A DNA stretch of 27,692 nt. Origin: Seminavis robusta. Lineage: Eukaryota; Bacillariophyta; Bacillariophyceae; Naviculales; Naviculaceae. The stretch spans positions 1-27,692 of the forward strand of contig CAICTM010001522.1 of assembly GCA_903772945.1 (NCBI GenBank), in the 5' to 3' direction. The position numbers were made by a program, and so were the translations under genes. Shown one piece after another: positions 17,882 to 27,127 of the stretch (positions are counted from its first letter, which is position 1; every line of letters begins with the position of its first letter). A model generated the notes under the pieces. It did no database searches and was not told the DNA's origin. It saw nothing but the letters and a program-made list of their open reading frames with translations.

Positions 17882-19252
17882 TGCTGATCACCGGAGGGAT
17901 ATGCGTCGTGATCACTGAGGATGGTAGTCGCATCGGCGGCGGTGTCAAGTTGCGCCGAGAGTCGCTGCTTCATTGGAACAGGGACTTGGACTTGGTGAAA
18001 CGGAGGGTTCATGTGAGTACGAATGGCATCAGTTCCAGCAGGTGAGGGTTCAGTAGTAGTCGTAGTCACTAGCTGGGGATTTACGGAAGCTGTTTGTGGT
18101 GTTGGAGGTGTACGTTGGGTACCTTGATACTGGGGCGACATTGGATCGAACTGAGCCAAGGTCGGGGATCCGAATGCGCTGGGATCAATGGGATGGACTC
18201 ATCCCAGTAATCAGTGTCAAGCTTCAGGGATAGCTGTGATGCAGCATCGTCTTCACTATTAGTCTTGAATCCGTCATCAATGTCGTCGGCATGCATCTCA
18301 TGAGAGTATGATTGGTATGCCGATCGGTCAAGTTCATGGTATCGTACTTCATTGCTAAAGGAAACGTTGCGAGACGAAGGTTGAGATAGAACATTGGCAA
18401 TGTTGCCTGACAGAAGGTTGGGTACAGTAGTTGAGTCTTGTACGACATGTGTAGCAAGATGCAAAAGATCCGTGTCCAAAGATACTTTGTTCTTCTTCTC
18501 ATCCAAGGTGTGCTGGCTTGTCATCGTGGTCGGGTTCAAAGATGCGGGACTCCTCGATGACATCATGGACGTTGGCTGAGCGTGTGTCCCGCCGGAATCC
18601 CAAATTGCGTGAGCCAGATTGATTCGTTTGTGTGTTTCGTTTCGCACGATCGGCTGCGTATTCCAAGATTTTCTTCTTTCCATCATCGGATAGTGTATCC
18701 CACGCTTTCTGGTCAGTAGGCACGAGAGACTTCCACGTTGCCACGTTCATCATGACTTTGCGAGGGCCTTGAGAAGGGCGATCAAATGGAGAGTTGTGAG
18801 AACGGTCTGATTGATGGACCTCAAGTAGTTCATCGACGGTCGTGTCAAAGTCGTGTACATGAGATTCGTATCTATGGTTCTCATCGTTTTTTTTGAAGAT
18901 GATTGTATGAGCTTCGTCGTGAGTTTCCTCTGGACCGCGTTGTACCAGAGTGAGCTGCGTCGTAGATGGCTGCTAGCGAGAGCAGGCTTGCGGTGTAATC
19001 TTCAAAGGTGTAGGTGTCTGAATTCTTGGCTGCACTACGCGCAAGCATATCCACGCGTCGTGCACCGGATAGGTTGGGTACACCAGAGACAGCTTGCTCA
19101 AGGAACTGTACAAGTTGTCCATCGGAGTACTTGTCGTGCACAGAGGTGTCGTTGTAGATTCGACCTTGTTCTTTGAAATTCAGAATGAAGTTCTGTTGAC
19201 TTCCACTCCACGATCCGTCTGATAAATTGGCAGTCGTCAAATAGGTCGAGTT
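17882..19252 (-). pseudogene. Copia-like gag/pre-protease, second part (element E)
   Basis: Minus strand from 19252: NSTYLTTANLSDGSWSGSQQ, FILNFKEQGRIYND, QAVSGVPNLSGARRVDMLAR, FEDYTASLLSLAAIYD: the Gag region of diatom copia-like elements. Next, about 18740-18650, WKSLVPTDQKAWDTLSDDGK; then an Asp/Glu/Ser-rich pre-protease segment to about 18240. At about 17965 LDTAADATTILSDH resembles a retropepsin motif in which Gly is replaced by Ala; this is uncertain. The first codons continue in frame from element E part 1 (24708-25462) across the inserted element B. Two or more frameshifts. The 3' part is lost at the junction with the gypsy integrase fragment. Confidence 0.75.
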
Positions 19253-19256
19253 CTTG
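19253..19256. repeat. Target site duplication CTTG (left copy)
   Basis: CTTG directly left of LTR 19257; the identical CTTG follows LTR 24277-24703 at 24704-24707. On the minus strand this is CAAG. Removing element B plus one copy restores the element-E reading frame (IRSSK then NSTYLTTA). Confidence 0.85.
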
Positions 19257-19683
19257 TGCACTACGCTAAAAGCTAGTGTAAAGATCTTTCGAGTGTTTTG
19301 AGTTTGTGAGAATGAAAGTTATGAGAGGATTAGAAAGCTATGAAAACTAATCAACGAGAGAGATCCACAATCAAAGGATCGTAGATCTGAACTCCCGCGG
19401 AAGACTGTAAAGTGTGATAGAGTAGGTTGCGGTAGCAATCCTACTCACTCCACGATCCAAAAACGGAACGCGTGGAAGATTCGTCTAGCATTTATCTAGT
19501 AGCGTGGAATCTCTCCACGCCAGCTAAATATCTAGCGCGATGTTTCACCATCGACCTAGTATGACTAGCGCGGTCATTGAGAACCCTGTCTCAAATGACT
19601 ATTCACGAGAGACTCAGTCATGAGTCGAACTCAAACCCAATCTAGGATCGAGTCGCGAATAAGGCTAAGAGCCGTGTATTGCA
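19257..19683 (-). repeat. 3' LTR of element B, subfamily B
   Basis: Runs on the minus strand from TGCAATACACGG (19683) to TAGCGTAGTGCA (19257). The polypurine tract GTCAGGGGGCGAA (minus reading of 19684-19696) lies directly upstream, marking it as the 3' LTR. Confidence 0.9.
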
Positions 19684-20340
19684 TTCGCCCCCTGACAAGG
19701 GTCACAGAAGGCACGACATCAGTCGGACAAGGAGAACATATGAATTAAAGTGCGGGGCACTCTCCGGAGATTGGTATGTAGCATGTGCGTCGCACGATGC
19801 AATCCTACAAGGGGATCAGCCCTTGTATGCGTGTAAATACATTATGTTCCATTCTGGTAGACTTGGCCGCTATTGGCGGTAGCATGTCGGAGACGTACAG
19901 CCATGTATGACCCGATCGGTGTAAGGACCTTTGTTCTTTGGCTGACGGTACTTGCGGTGATGATACTGATGAATAATCATAGTATCGTTGACATGTGTGA
20001 TGAGACAACTTCGCGTTCCCTATCGTTGTTTTTTATAATTGTTGCGTCGTGCCTTGTATTTTCCAGTTTGCTTGAACGGAGTTGTGATCCTATCACTATT
20101 GACACGCGGTGAAACTTGCGACGATCATTCTTCCGGAGAGTCTCTCGAAGCTCTCGCGGCGACTCAACGTTCTCGCTGTCCATGGACAACCGCAGCAGGT
20201 CATCGGATAACTGGTTAACTCCACTCTGTTTTAGAAACGATCGGTTACTCCTCGTCTTGCTTTCTTGGCAGACTGTAATCCCGAACATCCTTCCGGTTAC
20301 GGGATCAATATTTGTCAAGCAATGAAGTGTTCATGTGATC
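19684..20340 (-). pseudogene. Element B integrase remnant and 3' end
   Basis: Minus strand: a degraded INIDPVTGRMFGI stretch at about 20320 (counterpart of the integrase core start), then the DNA between about 20250 and 20060 departs from element A (SGVNQLSDDLLRLSMDSENV; not recognised as integrase), then NVNDT-like scraps and the 3' non-coding end to the polypurine tract. The catalytic core seen in A (QTWLTQYPWP) is missing, so B lacks most of integrase. Confidence 0.55.
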
Positions 20341-21200
20341 GTCTGATTCGTGTATCTGGCTGGTAGTTCATTGGTCCAATGAATTCCATGAGGTTCCTTC
20401 CTATTCGTAGGAGGATCGATATCTGGATCGCATCTATGGTCCTTCTAGTTAAGGGTTGATTCCGACTTCTTGAAGTCATTGGAAAAATTCATCTAAATAT
20501 TCAACGCGATCTACTAGATCGACGTCGTTAGGATGAGGTGATCATCGATGTATGCACGGACATTTTCCTAGTCAACTGCCATGCTGTTTTCATCTTCTCT
20601 TGGAAGTTGTCGGTACTATTACATATTCCCATTGGCAACCTCTGTACTCGTGCTTCCCCACGGGCAGTACGATGGTACAGAGTTGCTTCGATTGAGGTGA
20701 CAGCTCGATTTGGTATTGTCCCGTGTTCATGTCTAGTCTGGTAGCGCACTTTAATCCATCTGGGTTCAAGGTGATGTCCTGTATTTTTGGAATAGGATAA
20801 GGCTTACGCTCGATCCTTTTGTTCAGTACCCAGAAATCAGAGATGAATCACACAGATCCATCCTTCTTGAGAATGATAAAAGTTTGTGCCACCCACTCGG
20901 AACTGTTTACCTTCTTAAGTACTCCTGCCTCGCAAGCGGTTCAAACTCTGTCTTGAGAGTGTTTGTATGGACCTGTGGAGTATGGTGAGCCCTATTATAA
21001 TAGGTTTTAGCGTCGTGACGAAGTTTTACTTCGTATTCGTCCATTTGCAACTCTTCCAAAGTACCCTCGACTGGGTCGGAGCACTTTGTTAATAAGGCAT
21101 AGGCAGTTCTTGTTCTTCCTTATTTAACTGATTCGACTCTGGCACATCTGCCTAAGTCAGTTGGTTCGTATGTTGCATCAAAAATCTTCTTGAGACTGTA
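20341..21200 (-). pseudogene. Element B reverse transcriptase with YIDD box
   Basis: Minus-strand fragments: KVNSSEWVAQTF-like (about 20910-20870), ISDFW.LNK-like (about 20845-20815), VQRLPMGICNSTDNFQEKM (about 20655-20590) and AYIDDHLILTTS (YIDD codons at 20541-20552), then RLRKSGINP-like and NRKEPHGIHWTN (thumb). Unlike element A, the palm region before the YIDD box is present. Frameshifts separate nearly every block, so the enzyme is dead. As in A, the sequence passes from the thumb to IRRSHEH and then to the integrase core without RNase H. Confidence 0.75.
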
Positions 21201-21319
21201 TTGCAACTGTCGCTGACAGTTGTAGGATCAAGAATGGAGAAGTTCTCTTCTCTATCGGTTTCGCCATCTTTCACAGGGATAAATATGCTGTTCCACTCAA
21301 TTGACATGGTATGAAATCA

Positions 21320-21567
21320 AACTTGATTCTTAGCTCGGAGAGAGTGTCTTGACATATGATAATGTCATACGACCCCAAGATCTTGGTGACGTCTAAATTC
21401 CCTTGATAATTCTATTATCGTGAAACTCAGGAATCATGAGTGTGCCCTTATACTTCGTGCGGGGTTTCAATTCCTTACAGAAGCAGTCCGTAATGTTTGT
21501 CCGCCCCCATGATTCTTCATGAGTAAATCTCTTAGCATGAGTTCGAGTAATTAAAGTTCCGGATGCT
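21320..21567 (-). pseudogene. Element B aspartic protease, main part
   Basis: Minus strand: GASGTLITRTHAKR at about 21567-21525, ESWGRTNITDCFCKELK, KGTLMIPEFHDNRII ending about 21400, then a degraded DIGRDILSELRI-like segment to about 21320. The active-site Asp codon lies at the edge of the inserted repeat array and is altered (CTGGTAACAGG in place of CTGGATACAGG). Confidence 0.7.
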
Positions 21568-21991
21568 CCTGTTACCAGAGCCTTCTGTGGAAACTCGAGT
21601 CGTGCCACCGATCGTCTCCTAAATCCTTTTTATCGTCTCCTCTTTAATGGATTTCGTCTCCTAAAAATAGGAGACAAAACGGATCGTCTCTTAATTCTTT
21701 CGTCTCCTCTTAATTAAATCGTCTCCTATTTCAACGGATCGTCTCCAATTCTAAACGGATCGTCTCCTAATTATACCATGTAAAACTGTATGGTAATCGT
21801 CCTCCTAAATCTTTCGGACGTCTCCTATTTCAAACGATCGTACTCCTAAATGGATATGTCTCCTTATGAATCGTCTCCTAAATACAGGAGACGATTGCTT
21901 TCGTCTATTAATCATTTCGATTGTCTCCTATGCCTCGGTGAATCGTCTCTTAAGTATTTTTCCACGAATGACTTTTCCACAGAGGTCCTGT
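21568..21991. mobile_element. 414-bp insertion of TCGTCTCC repeats with terminal inverted repeats
   Basis: Between two CCTGT copies (21568-21572 and 21987-21991, possible 5-bp target duplication) lies 21573-21986. Near the ends CTTCTGTGGAAA (about 21580) faces TTTTCCACAGAGG (about 21974) as inverted repeats. The interior has about 18 copies of (A/G)TCGTCTCCTAAAT and variants, mostly on the plus strand with two inverted AGGAGACGA copies (21668, 21887). Elements A and C have no such insertion at the same site. Non-coding; probably a non-autonomous or foldback-type element. Confidence 0.65.
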
Positions 21992-22960
21992 AAGCAATAG
22001 TGTAACGGTTTTTGTTTCCCTTCTCTCGTCTGTTAAATTTAACATAGAACATACGTTTTGAGGTCTCTTGTCTTGGCCACGGACGAGGTTGATATGGGCC
22101 ATGGACGAAGTAACGATGCTGAACAGATCGTGAGAGTCTAGTTGAGTAGTTGCTAGGCAATTATCTAATTTTGCGTAGACTTCATTAGTTGCAAAAAAAT
22201 CTTGTTTACTATTAGTGAGATATCTTCATCACTTAGGTATGAGAGATCGGAACATGGTTCCGTTGAATTCTCATCCTGCCCACAGAATAATCCCTCAGAC
22301 GGAGATCTCTGCATCCGAATGATTGAAGTAGAATTCAGCAAGCGCCTTGTCAATCGGCAGCCATTTTCTTGTCCTTCATGTTGATTGATCCAACTGAGGA
22401 GTCGTCCTCGTTGCCGGAGTCGTCTGACTTGCCCTTGGCAACATGGTTTCATTCTCTTTTCTTCTGTGATCAGCTTTGACCGCAGCGTTGGAGATTTTCT
22501 TCATAAGGACAGAGAGTTCATTCTTGGTGTAGGACTTGACATCGTCAGACTTACGTTACCAAGTCTTGTTCTTGTTATACGCTGGCTTGCTTGTCGATTG
22601 CTCTCAGAAATCTAAGCGCACATCTGGATGAACTTGGGACTTTGGACTCTGCTATGCAGTTAGGGCACAAGACGGGCTATTCATGAACGAGAGTGGAGAT
22701 GAGATGAGCTCGCCTTGTGACTGCAGTGTCTTGTTGCGCTCTTGTCCATCCCATTATGCTCATTAATTATCTGTGTCTGCCCATTGTTTGGCAGAAAGTG
22801 GCTCGTTCTCTGAAATGAGATCGGTGCCGATGCGTGTTGTAGCCTGTTCTCTGGTGCTTTGTTTTCTTCCTTCTGAGAGGGGGTAAGTTGCGCTTCACCG
22901 TCGCATACCTGCTAAGGGGCCATGGTTGAGGTGTCGTCCCTAAAGCGTCCATCTTACGAA
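21992..22960 (-). pseudogene. Element B gag (C-terminal region)
   Basis: Minus strand: about 22610-22560 SRKSDDVKSYTKNELSVLMK-like Lys/Ser-rich sequence, then the segment with NEDDSS / DKALA / FYFNHSDAEIS-like codons to about 22290, corresponding to 3730-4075 of element A, and EPCSDLSYLSDEDISLIVNK at about 22260-22195. Upstream (22952-22767) a 61-codon frame (DALGTTPQPWPLSRYATV) may be an earlier Gag part but is not recognised with certainty. Many frameshifts. Confidence 0.6.
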
Positions 22961-24276
22961 TAAGGATGTGTCAACTTGTCGTATACGGGGAGAGGATCCT
23001 CATTTGGTTTTCCGGTAAAGAAGATCGTGCAAAATGAATTGGGATCCGATGGTCGCGTGTCTACGTTCTGCCGCGAAGGTGGGTTTGAATCTTCCTCATT
23101 CTGCAACCGAAGCTAAACTGTAAATTCCGCTAAAGCAGACTAACTATCGGATCAATCAATGTACGCACAAGATGGCTACCGTACTTCCGGCACGGGAGAT
23201 AGGGTTATTCAACTGGGTTTGGCGTTTTTGGGGTAGGTTTCTCGCCGAAAGAAGGTGTGACCAAAAGCAAGCATTTTCCATTACTGTCCAAATTTGAAAA
23301 ATTATGGACAGGTGAAGGTGCCCAACATTTCCTCCACTCCTGGGAGGGCCTTGTGTGGTTGAGGCCGCAGTAGATTCATATCTAGCAGTCCGTGACAGAC
23401 ATTTGTCGGGCCGTCATGATTCGGGTCTTCTTCCGTCTTTTCATGACACTTGTCAGGGTGAGGGTCAAGGCTTCCGATACGGGGCATTTCAATGCACTAT
23501 GGGATTTGGAGTGTCACAGAAAGCCCTGAGCACCTTGCTCACGTTGTCAGGCAGCCGCCCTGGACACACTCGCATTCAACACGACCCTGGGGGATTCCGA
23601 GGGGTCTCCATACCCTTCGAGTCGCCATTGACCCTCGCGTGACGCGTGAGCGATATCCACGGGTTGACGTAGACTGCCATCTAAGGAAATTGAGGTACGT
23701 CAAAGATGTACCCAGCAAGTATGTCCGACGATGGAGACCTGGTGCCAGATAGATTGTTACCTCGCTCTTGCGAGGCCTAGTGTAGGTTAATCGTTCTTAT
23801 AGAAAGAGGATGAGCGCAATGAGGAGTGAGGTCTCCAGCTGCCGCGCCCAGGCCGCCGGTCAGCCACTATGCGGCCACATACGGGTTTCCGATCATCCCA
23901 CACACTTGATGTTGTCGCGTACTTTGACACGGATACACATAGTGGCGCAGATCATCTGAGGATCGCCGTTGGAGTCAGGAGTACACACTGGTTTAGCATC
24001 GTGCTGGGTTACCTAGATGAGCAGAGATTTCTTTGTATGGTGGTATCAGCTAACAAGACACTGAGTATCTCGGTATATTTCGGACTTCTCATGACCAACC
24101 GCCAATGGTCGTGCCAGATTCGTGGGGCATCCGAGCTGCGCCAATAGTATAAGACTGATGTGATGTGTCGCGCACCTAGACCCGAAGGCTGGTGTAAACG
24201 CGTCTTTAAGCAACATCTTCACTCGGTGAAGGACACTAAGGTTGAATGGGTCGCTGACAGCTTTGTGTTTGTTCCA
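22961..24276. other. 1.3-kb unassigned segment inside element B
   Basis: Lies between the 5' LTR leader and gag. The first bases after the LTR (minus reading TGGAACAAACACAAAGC) align with those after the LTR of element C (TTTGTTAACAAACACAATAGC), so the leader is real; beyond it, from about 24215, the expected gag start (MAQGKHAFRNFEK in C) is absent. The longest open stretches are on the plus strand (23869-24147: HTLDVVAYFDTDTHSGADHL; 23355-23642) and have no recognised domain. It may be replaced or captured sequence. Confidence 0.5.
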
Positions 24277-24703
24277 TGCACTAGAGAGAGAGATCTTTCG
24301 AAGTGTTTGAACAGTTTGAACGCAGAATGAAAGTTTGAAAAGACGGATAGAAAAGCTAATGAAAAAACTAAATCAACGAGAGAAGACACAATCAAAGGAT
24401 GTAGATTCGAACTCCACAGACACGTAACAGTGTGTTAGAGTAGGTTGCGGTAGTGATCCTACTCACTCCACGTACCAAAAACGGAACGCGTGGAGATTCG
24501 TCTAGCATTATCTAGTAGCGTGGAAACTCTCCAAGCCAGCTAAACATCTAGCGCGATGTTCTTTCACTATCGACCTAGTATTACTAGCGTGGTCATTGAG
24601 AACGCTGTCTCAATGACTATTCGCGAAGGAACACGTTTCATGAGTCGAACTGCAAACCCTATCTAGGATCGAGTCGCGAAAAGGCTAAGAGCCGTGTATT
24701 GCA
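24277..24703 (-). repeat. 5' LTR of element B, subfamily B
   Basis: Minus-strand LTR from TGCAATACACGG (24703) to TGCA at 24277; the 3' end is worn (CTAGTGCA, a deletion of part of AGCTTTTAGCGTAG). Followed on the minus strand by TGGAACAAACACAAAG, which starts TGG and could be the primer-binding site; the matching tRNA was not identified. Confidence 0.85.
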
Positions 24704-24707
24704 CTTG
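24704..24707. repeat. Target site duplication CTTG (right copy)
   Basis: Identical to 19253-19256 and directly adjacent to LTR 24277-24703; see the left copy. Confidence 0.85.
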
Positions 24708-25462
24708 GAGGAACGAATGGTCGCTGTCATCGACGTCTTGTAGTGATTGGACATCTTTTCCCAGAATAGACGAGTTTCGCTGTCTTTGAGGTGTTGCGTG
24801 AGGAACGATTTTCCCAGCTGCGGTCTTGAATTGTGTCAACCAGGAGTGGTCTGTCACATCCATTCGCGGTGCGATCGATCGAGCGACGGGTTCTCCGCCA
24901 CGTATTCTTTTTGGAGTAGATGAGACAAACGGTGAGACTTTACAGTGAGTAGGAAATCTTCGCTCCACTTGTGCCAGTACGCTTTGTCACGGAACTCCTT
25001 GTAGTCACTGCGAGAGATCTTGACCGTCTTGTTCCAGTGTTCAATCTCTGCTTCGGCGGATACAGGAGCTCGTGTCGTGAGCCACAGGACCACTTCGGCT
25101 AATGGATCCCATCGTCCGATGCGGAATCGTTGGAAGTTAGCGAAACTGATTGACGTGACGTTGATGGATTTGGTTTGCTCTTGACAGAAGTGATGAAAGC
25201 AGCAAATCGCAGCAAGGAGTTGTCGCCGTTGACTAAATCCAAGAGGGCGTTCCGCAGTTGTTCCGACAGTCGGAATCACGAGAGACTCGATGTCTCTGCC
25301 CTCCATCATCATGAGGTCCGAGAAGGTATTGACTCCAAAGTGAGTGAGGCCAAGCATGACATCGTGAGTTTCCCAGTTGGTTTCGTCATTGTTGAGCATG
25401 ATGACCACGACATTCTTGAGCTTGTCGCCGATTCCAGCGGTTCGACGGCAGTCGGCGGACAT
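24708..25462 (-). pseudogene. Copia-like gag, N-terminal part (element E)
   Basis: ATG-initiated minus-strand frame from 25462: MSADCRRTAGIGDKLKNVV, FGVNTFSDLMMMEGRDIESL, LLAAICCFHHFC, then SDYKEFRDKAYWHKWSEDFL and REWM at about 24857, where it meets TGA. This N-terminal layout (DALxxFGVxTxxDxxxMxxxDI, then a tryptophan-rich 'xFRDxxYWxxWxxxFL' block) is the one I know in front of diatom copia-type pol. After a frame change it continues (TRLFWEKMSNHYKTSM, TIRSSK) to 24704, where element B is inserted, and picks up at 19252. It is interrupted by the insertion and by at least one frameshift. Confidence 0.75.
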
Positions 25463-25850
25463 GCTTGTGCAGTTGTGTAGGGACGTAACTGCGACTGTTA
25501 ATCCGCTGAAATCCTATTTCGTAAGTGATAATCTCCCTTCTTTGGGTTGGCGTCGTAGCGTGGTTAGCTTCGACTAGATCTTTGGAAGACGTGCAATGGC
25601 AAGCAGTAAAAGAGAATATTATGAGAATTACGATCTATCAAGTCTATTTGGTTTCGTTGTCAAGGTTTGGACTGATAGAAACGGAACGGCGCAAGCCGGC
25701 CTCGGCTTTTGGTTCAAACATTGCGCCTATTCGACTCGGGTATGATTGAGACATGAGTGCTAAATTGGACCACGGTGCATCCATCGTAGACCACAGTGTG
25801 GAATATTCTGCGCAGACTATGCGCGCTATTCCGGTACTCATGAACTCTTC
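25463..25850. other. Unassigned DNA upstream of element E gag
   Basis: Would be the leader (and possibly LTR) of element E. A 65-codon minus-strand frame (25841-25644, STGIARIVCAEYSTLW) has no recognised domain. No LTR boundary or primer-binding site was identified. Confidence 0.4.
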
Positions 25851-25894
25851 ACTACGCTAAGCTCAGAACGAGAATATCTTCGACCTATATCATG

Positions 25895-26130
25895 TCACGC
25901 CCAAGCTCTTGGTGACGGTAAATCCCACTCGATAATTCTATCTCCGTGGAATTCAGGAATCATAAATGCACCTTTGCACTCCGTGCTGGTGTTTAATTCT
26001 CCTGCAGGGGTTGTCCACATCGTTTGGACGCCCCCTAGATCCTTCATTCGTAATGTCTTAGCATGAGTTTGAGCAATCAAGTTCCGGATGCTCCTGTATC
26101 CAGTAAGCAACGAGTTGTAACGGGGGGTTT
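25895..26130 (-). pseudogene. Element C aspartic protease, intact active-site codons
   Basis: Minus strand CTTACTGGATACAGGAGCATCC (about 26104-26082; quoted here as the codons for LLDTGAS) then LIAQTHAKTLRMKDLGGVQT, MWTTPAGELNTSTECKG, AFMIPEFHGDRIIEW. This is the only gypsy copy here with an undamaged DTGASG. The frame changes right after the motif, and the protein is truncated at about 25865. Confidence 0.75.
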
Positions 26131-26404
26131 TTTTTTGGTTTCCTTATTCTCGGCCTTGTTAAATCTAACATAGACGCTGGGTTTGAGCTCTCTTGTCTTG
26201 CGACGTATACGAGTTGGTGGCACGGACGAGGTCTTAACGATGCTAATAGATCATCAGAGTCTTGTTGAGCAGCTTCTAGGCAATAATATAATTTGCCGTA
26301 GAGTTAATAAGTTGCAAACAATTCATGTTTACTAGTTAGTTAGACATCTTCATCACTTAGGTAAGAGAAATCGGAAAATGGTTCCGTTGAGTCATCATAC
26401 TGGC

Positions 26405-26638
26405 CTAATCGTCAGATAGAGATTTCTTCAACCAAGTGATTGAAATTGATGGAGGATTTGTCCTCATTGTCATAGAAATCTTCTGATTTTGCGCTTGGCA
26501 ACGTTGCGAAGCTTTGCAAGTGGTTGCAACGAGTATCGTCGATACTCGGTGTCTTCGTACTTGTCGACGAGAGGAAGAATGGGTTTGGTCACGCAACGTT
26601 TTCTCGAAGTTGCGGAACGCATGCTTTCCTTGAGCCAT
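26405..26638 (-). pseudogene. Element C gag start with internal deletion
   Basis: ATG at 26638: MAQGKHAFRNFEKTLRDQ, a clear gypsy Gag N-terminus, preceded by about 57 bp of leader after the LTR. After residue 18 the sequence jumps, in a different frame, to the late Gag tail (VDKYEDTEYRRY-like, about 26575-26530) and to the NEDKSS-like end, so most of Gag is deleted. It supplies the N-terminus that A and B lack. Confidence 0.7.
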
Positions 26639-26695
26639 CTTTATGGTGATGGAATAGGTTGAGGGTAGCTGAAAGCTATTGTGTTTGTTAACAAA

Positions 26696-27127
26696 TGCAC
26701 TACGGCCTAAAAGCTAGTGTAAAGATCTTTCGAGGATTTTGAGTTTGAGAGAAAAAAAGTTATGAGAGAGATTAGAAAGGCATGAAAACTAATCAACGAT
26801 TGAGATCATCATCAAGGGACAGTAGATCTGGCTTCCCGCAGGAGACTAAAAAGTGTGATAAGAGTAGGTTGTGGTAGTAATCATGCGTCTCTCCACGATC
26901 CTAAAAGGGAACGCGTGGGAGGTTGTCTAGCGCTTGGACTGCTAGATCGTGGTAAGTGACCCACGCTGGATAAATATGTAGAGCGATGTTCCATCAACCT
27001 AGTATGACTAGCGCGGTCATTTAGAAACCTGTCTCAAATGACTATTCACCAAGACTCAGTCCAGTCGACTCAAATAAACCCTTATCTAGGATCGAGTCGG
27101 CAATAAGGCTAAGAGCCTGTGTGTTTG
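26696..27127 (-). repeat. Gypsy LTR, subfamily B (5' LTR of element C)
   Basis: Minus strand; ends TTTTAGGCCGTAGTGCA at 26696. The start near 27127 is degraded (CCAAACACACAGGCTCTTAG instead of TGCAATACACGGCTCTTAG). The adjoining outside sequence CTCCAAA resembles the CTCCAAG next to LTR 24703. Confidence 0.8.

Larger units (their letters stand above)
19257..24703 (-). mobile_element. Ty3/gypsy element B, complete ends, dead interior
   Basis: 5447 bp bounded by LTRs 19257-19683 and 24277-24703 and a 4-bp target duplication CTTG. The two LTRs are both 427 bp, both subfamily B, and share the private variant CTAGCGCGATG, but have many small indels, so insertion is old. Minus-strand order after the 5' LTR (24277-24703): about 1.3 kb unassigned, gag, a 414-bp repeat-array insertion in the protease, RT with YIDD, a truncated integrase, polypurine tract, 3' LTR. 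It sits inside the gag of element E. Confidence 0.9.
25851..27127 (-). mobile_element. Ty3/gypsy element C, 3'-truncated
   Basis: Order on the minus strand: LTR (26696-27127), leader, start of gag, an internal deletion within gag, protease, then an abrupt end near 25865. The last bases (minus reading AGCTTAGCGTAGTG) match the final bases of the LTR (AGCTTTTAGCGTAGTGCA), so everything between protease and the very end of the 3' LTR may have been deleted. Confidence 0.6.

Noticed and set aside
21612..21960. Regularly recurring short motif that could suggest a CRISPR-like array
   Set aside because: Spacing and repeat sequence are irregular, repeats are about 8-13 bp, some are inverted, and the setting is a eukaryotic retroelement.
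23869..24147. 92-codon plus-strand frame as a real gene
   Set aside because: It has no recognisable domain, lies inside the minus-strand element B, and there is no second copy to test conservation; kept only as part of an unassigned segment.
3005..27127. Frame damage as purely long-read sequencing error
   Set aside because: LTR pairs and pol copies differ by large deletions and many substitutions as well as 1-nt indels. Some single-base lesions (for example 14311 or 13603-13612) could still be sequencing errors.
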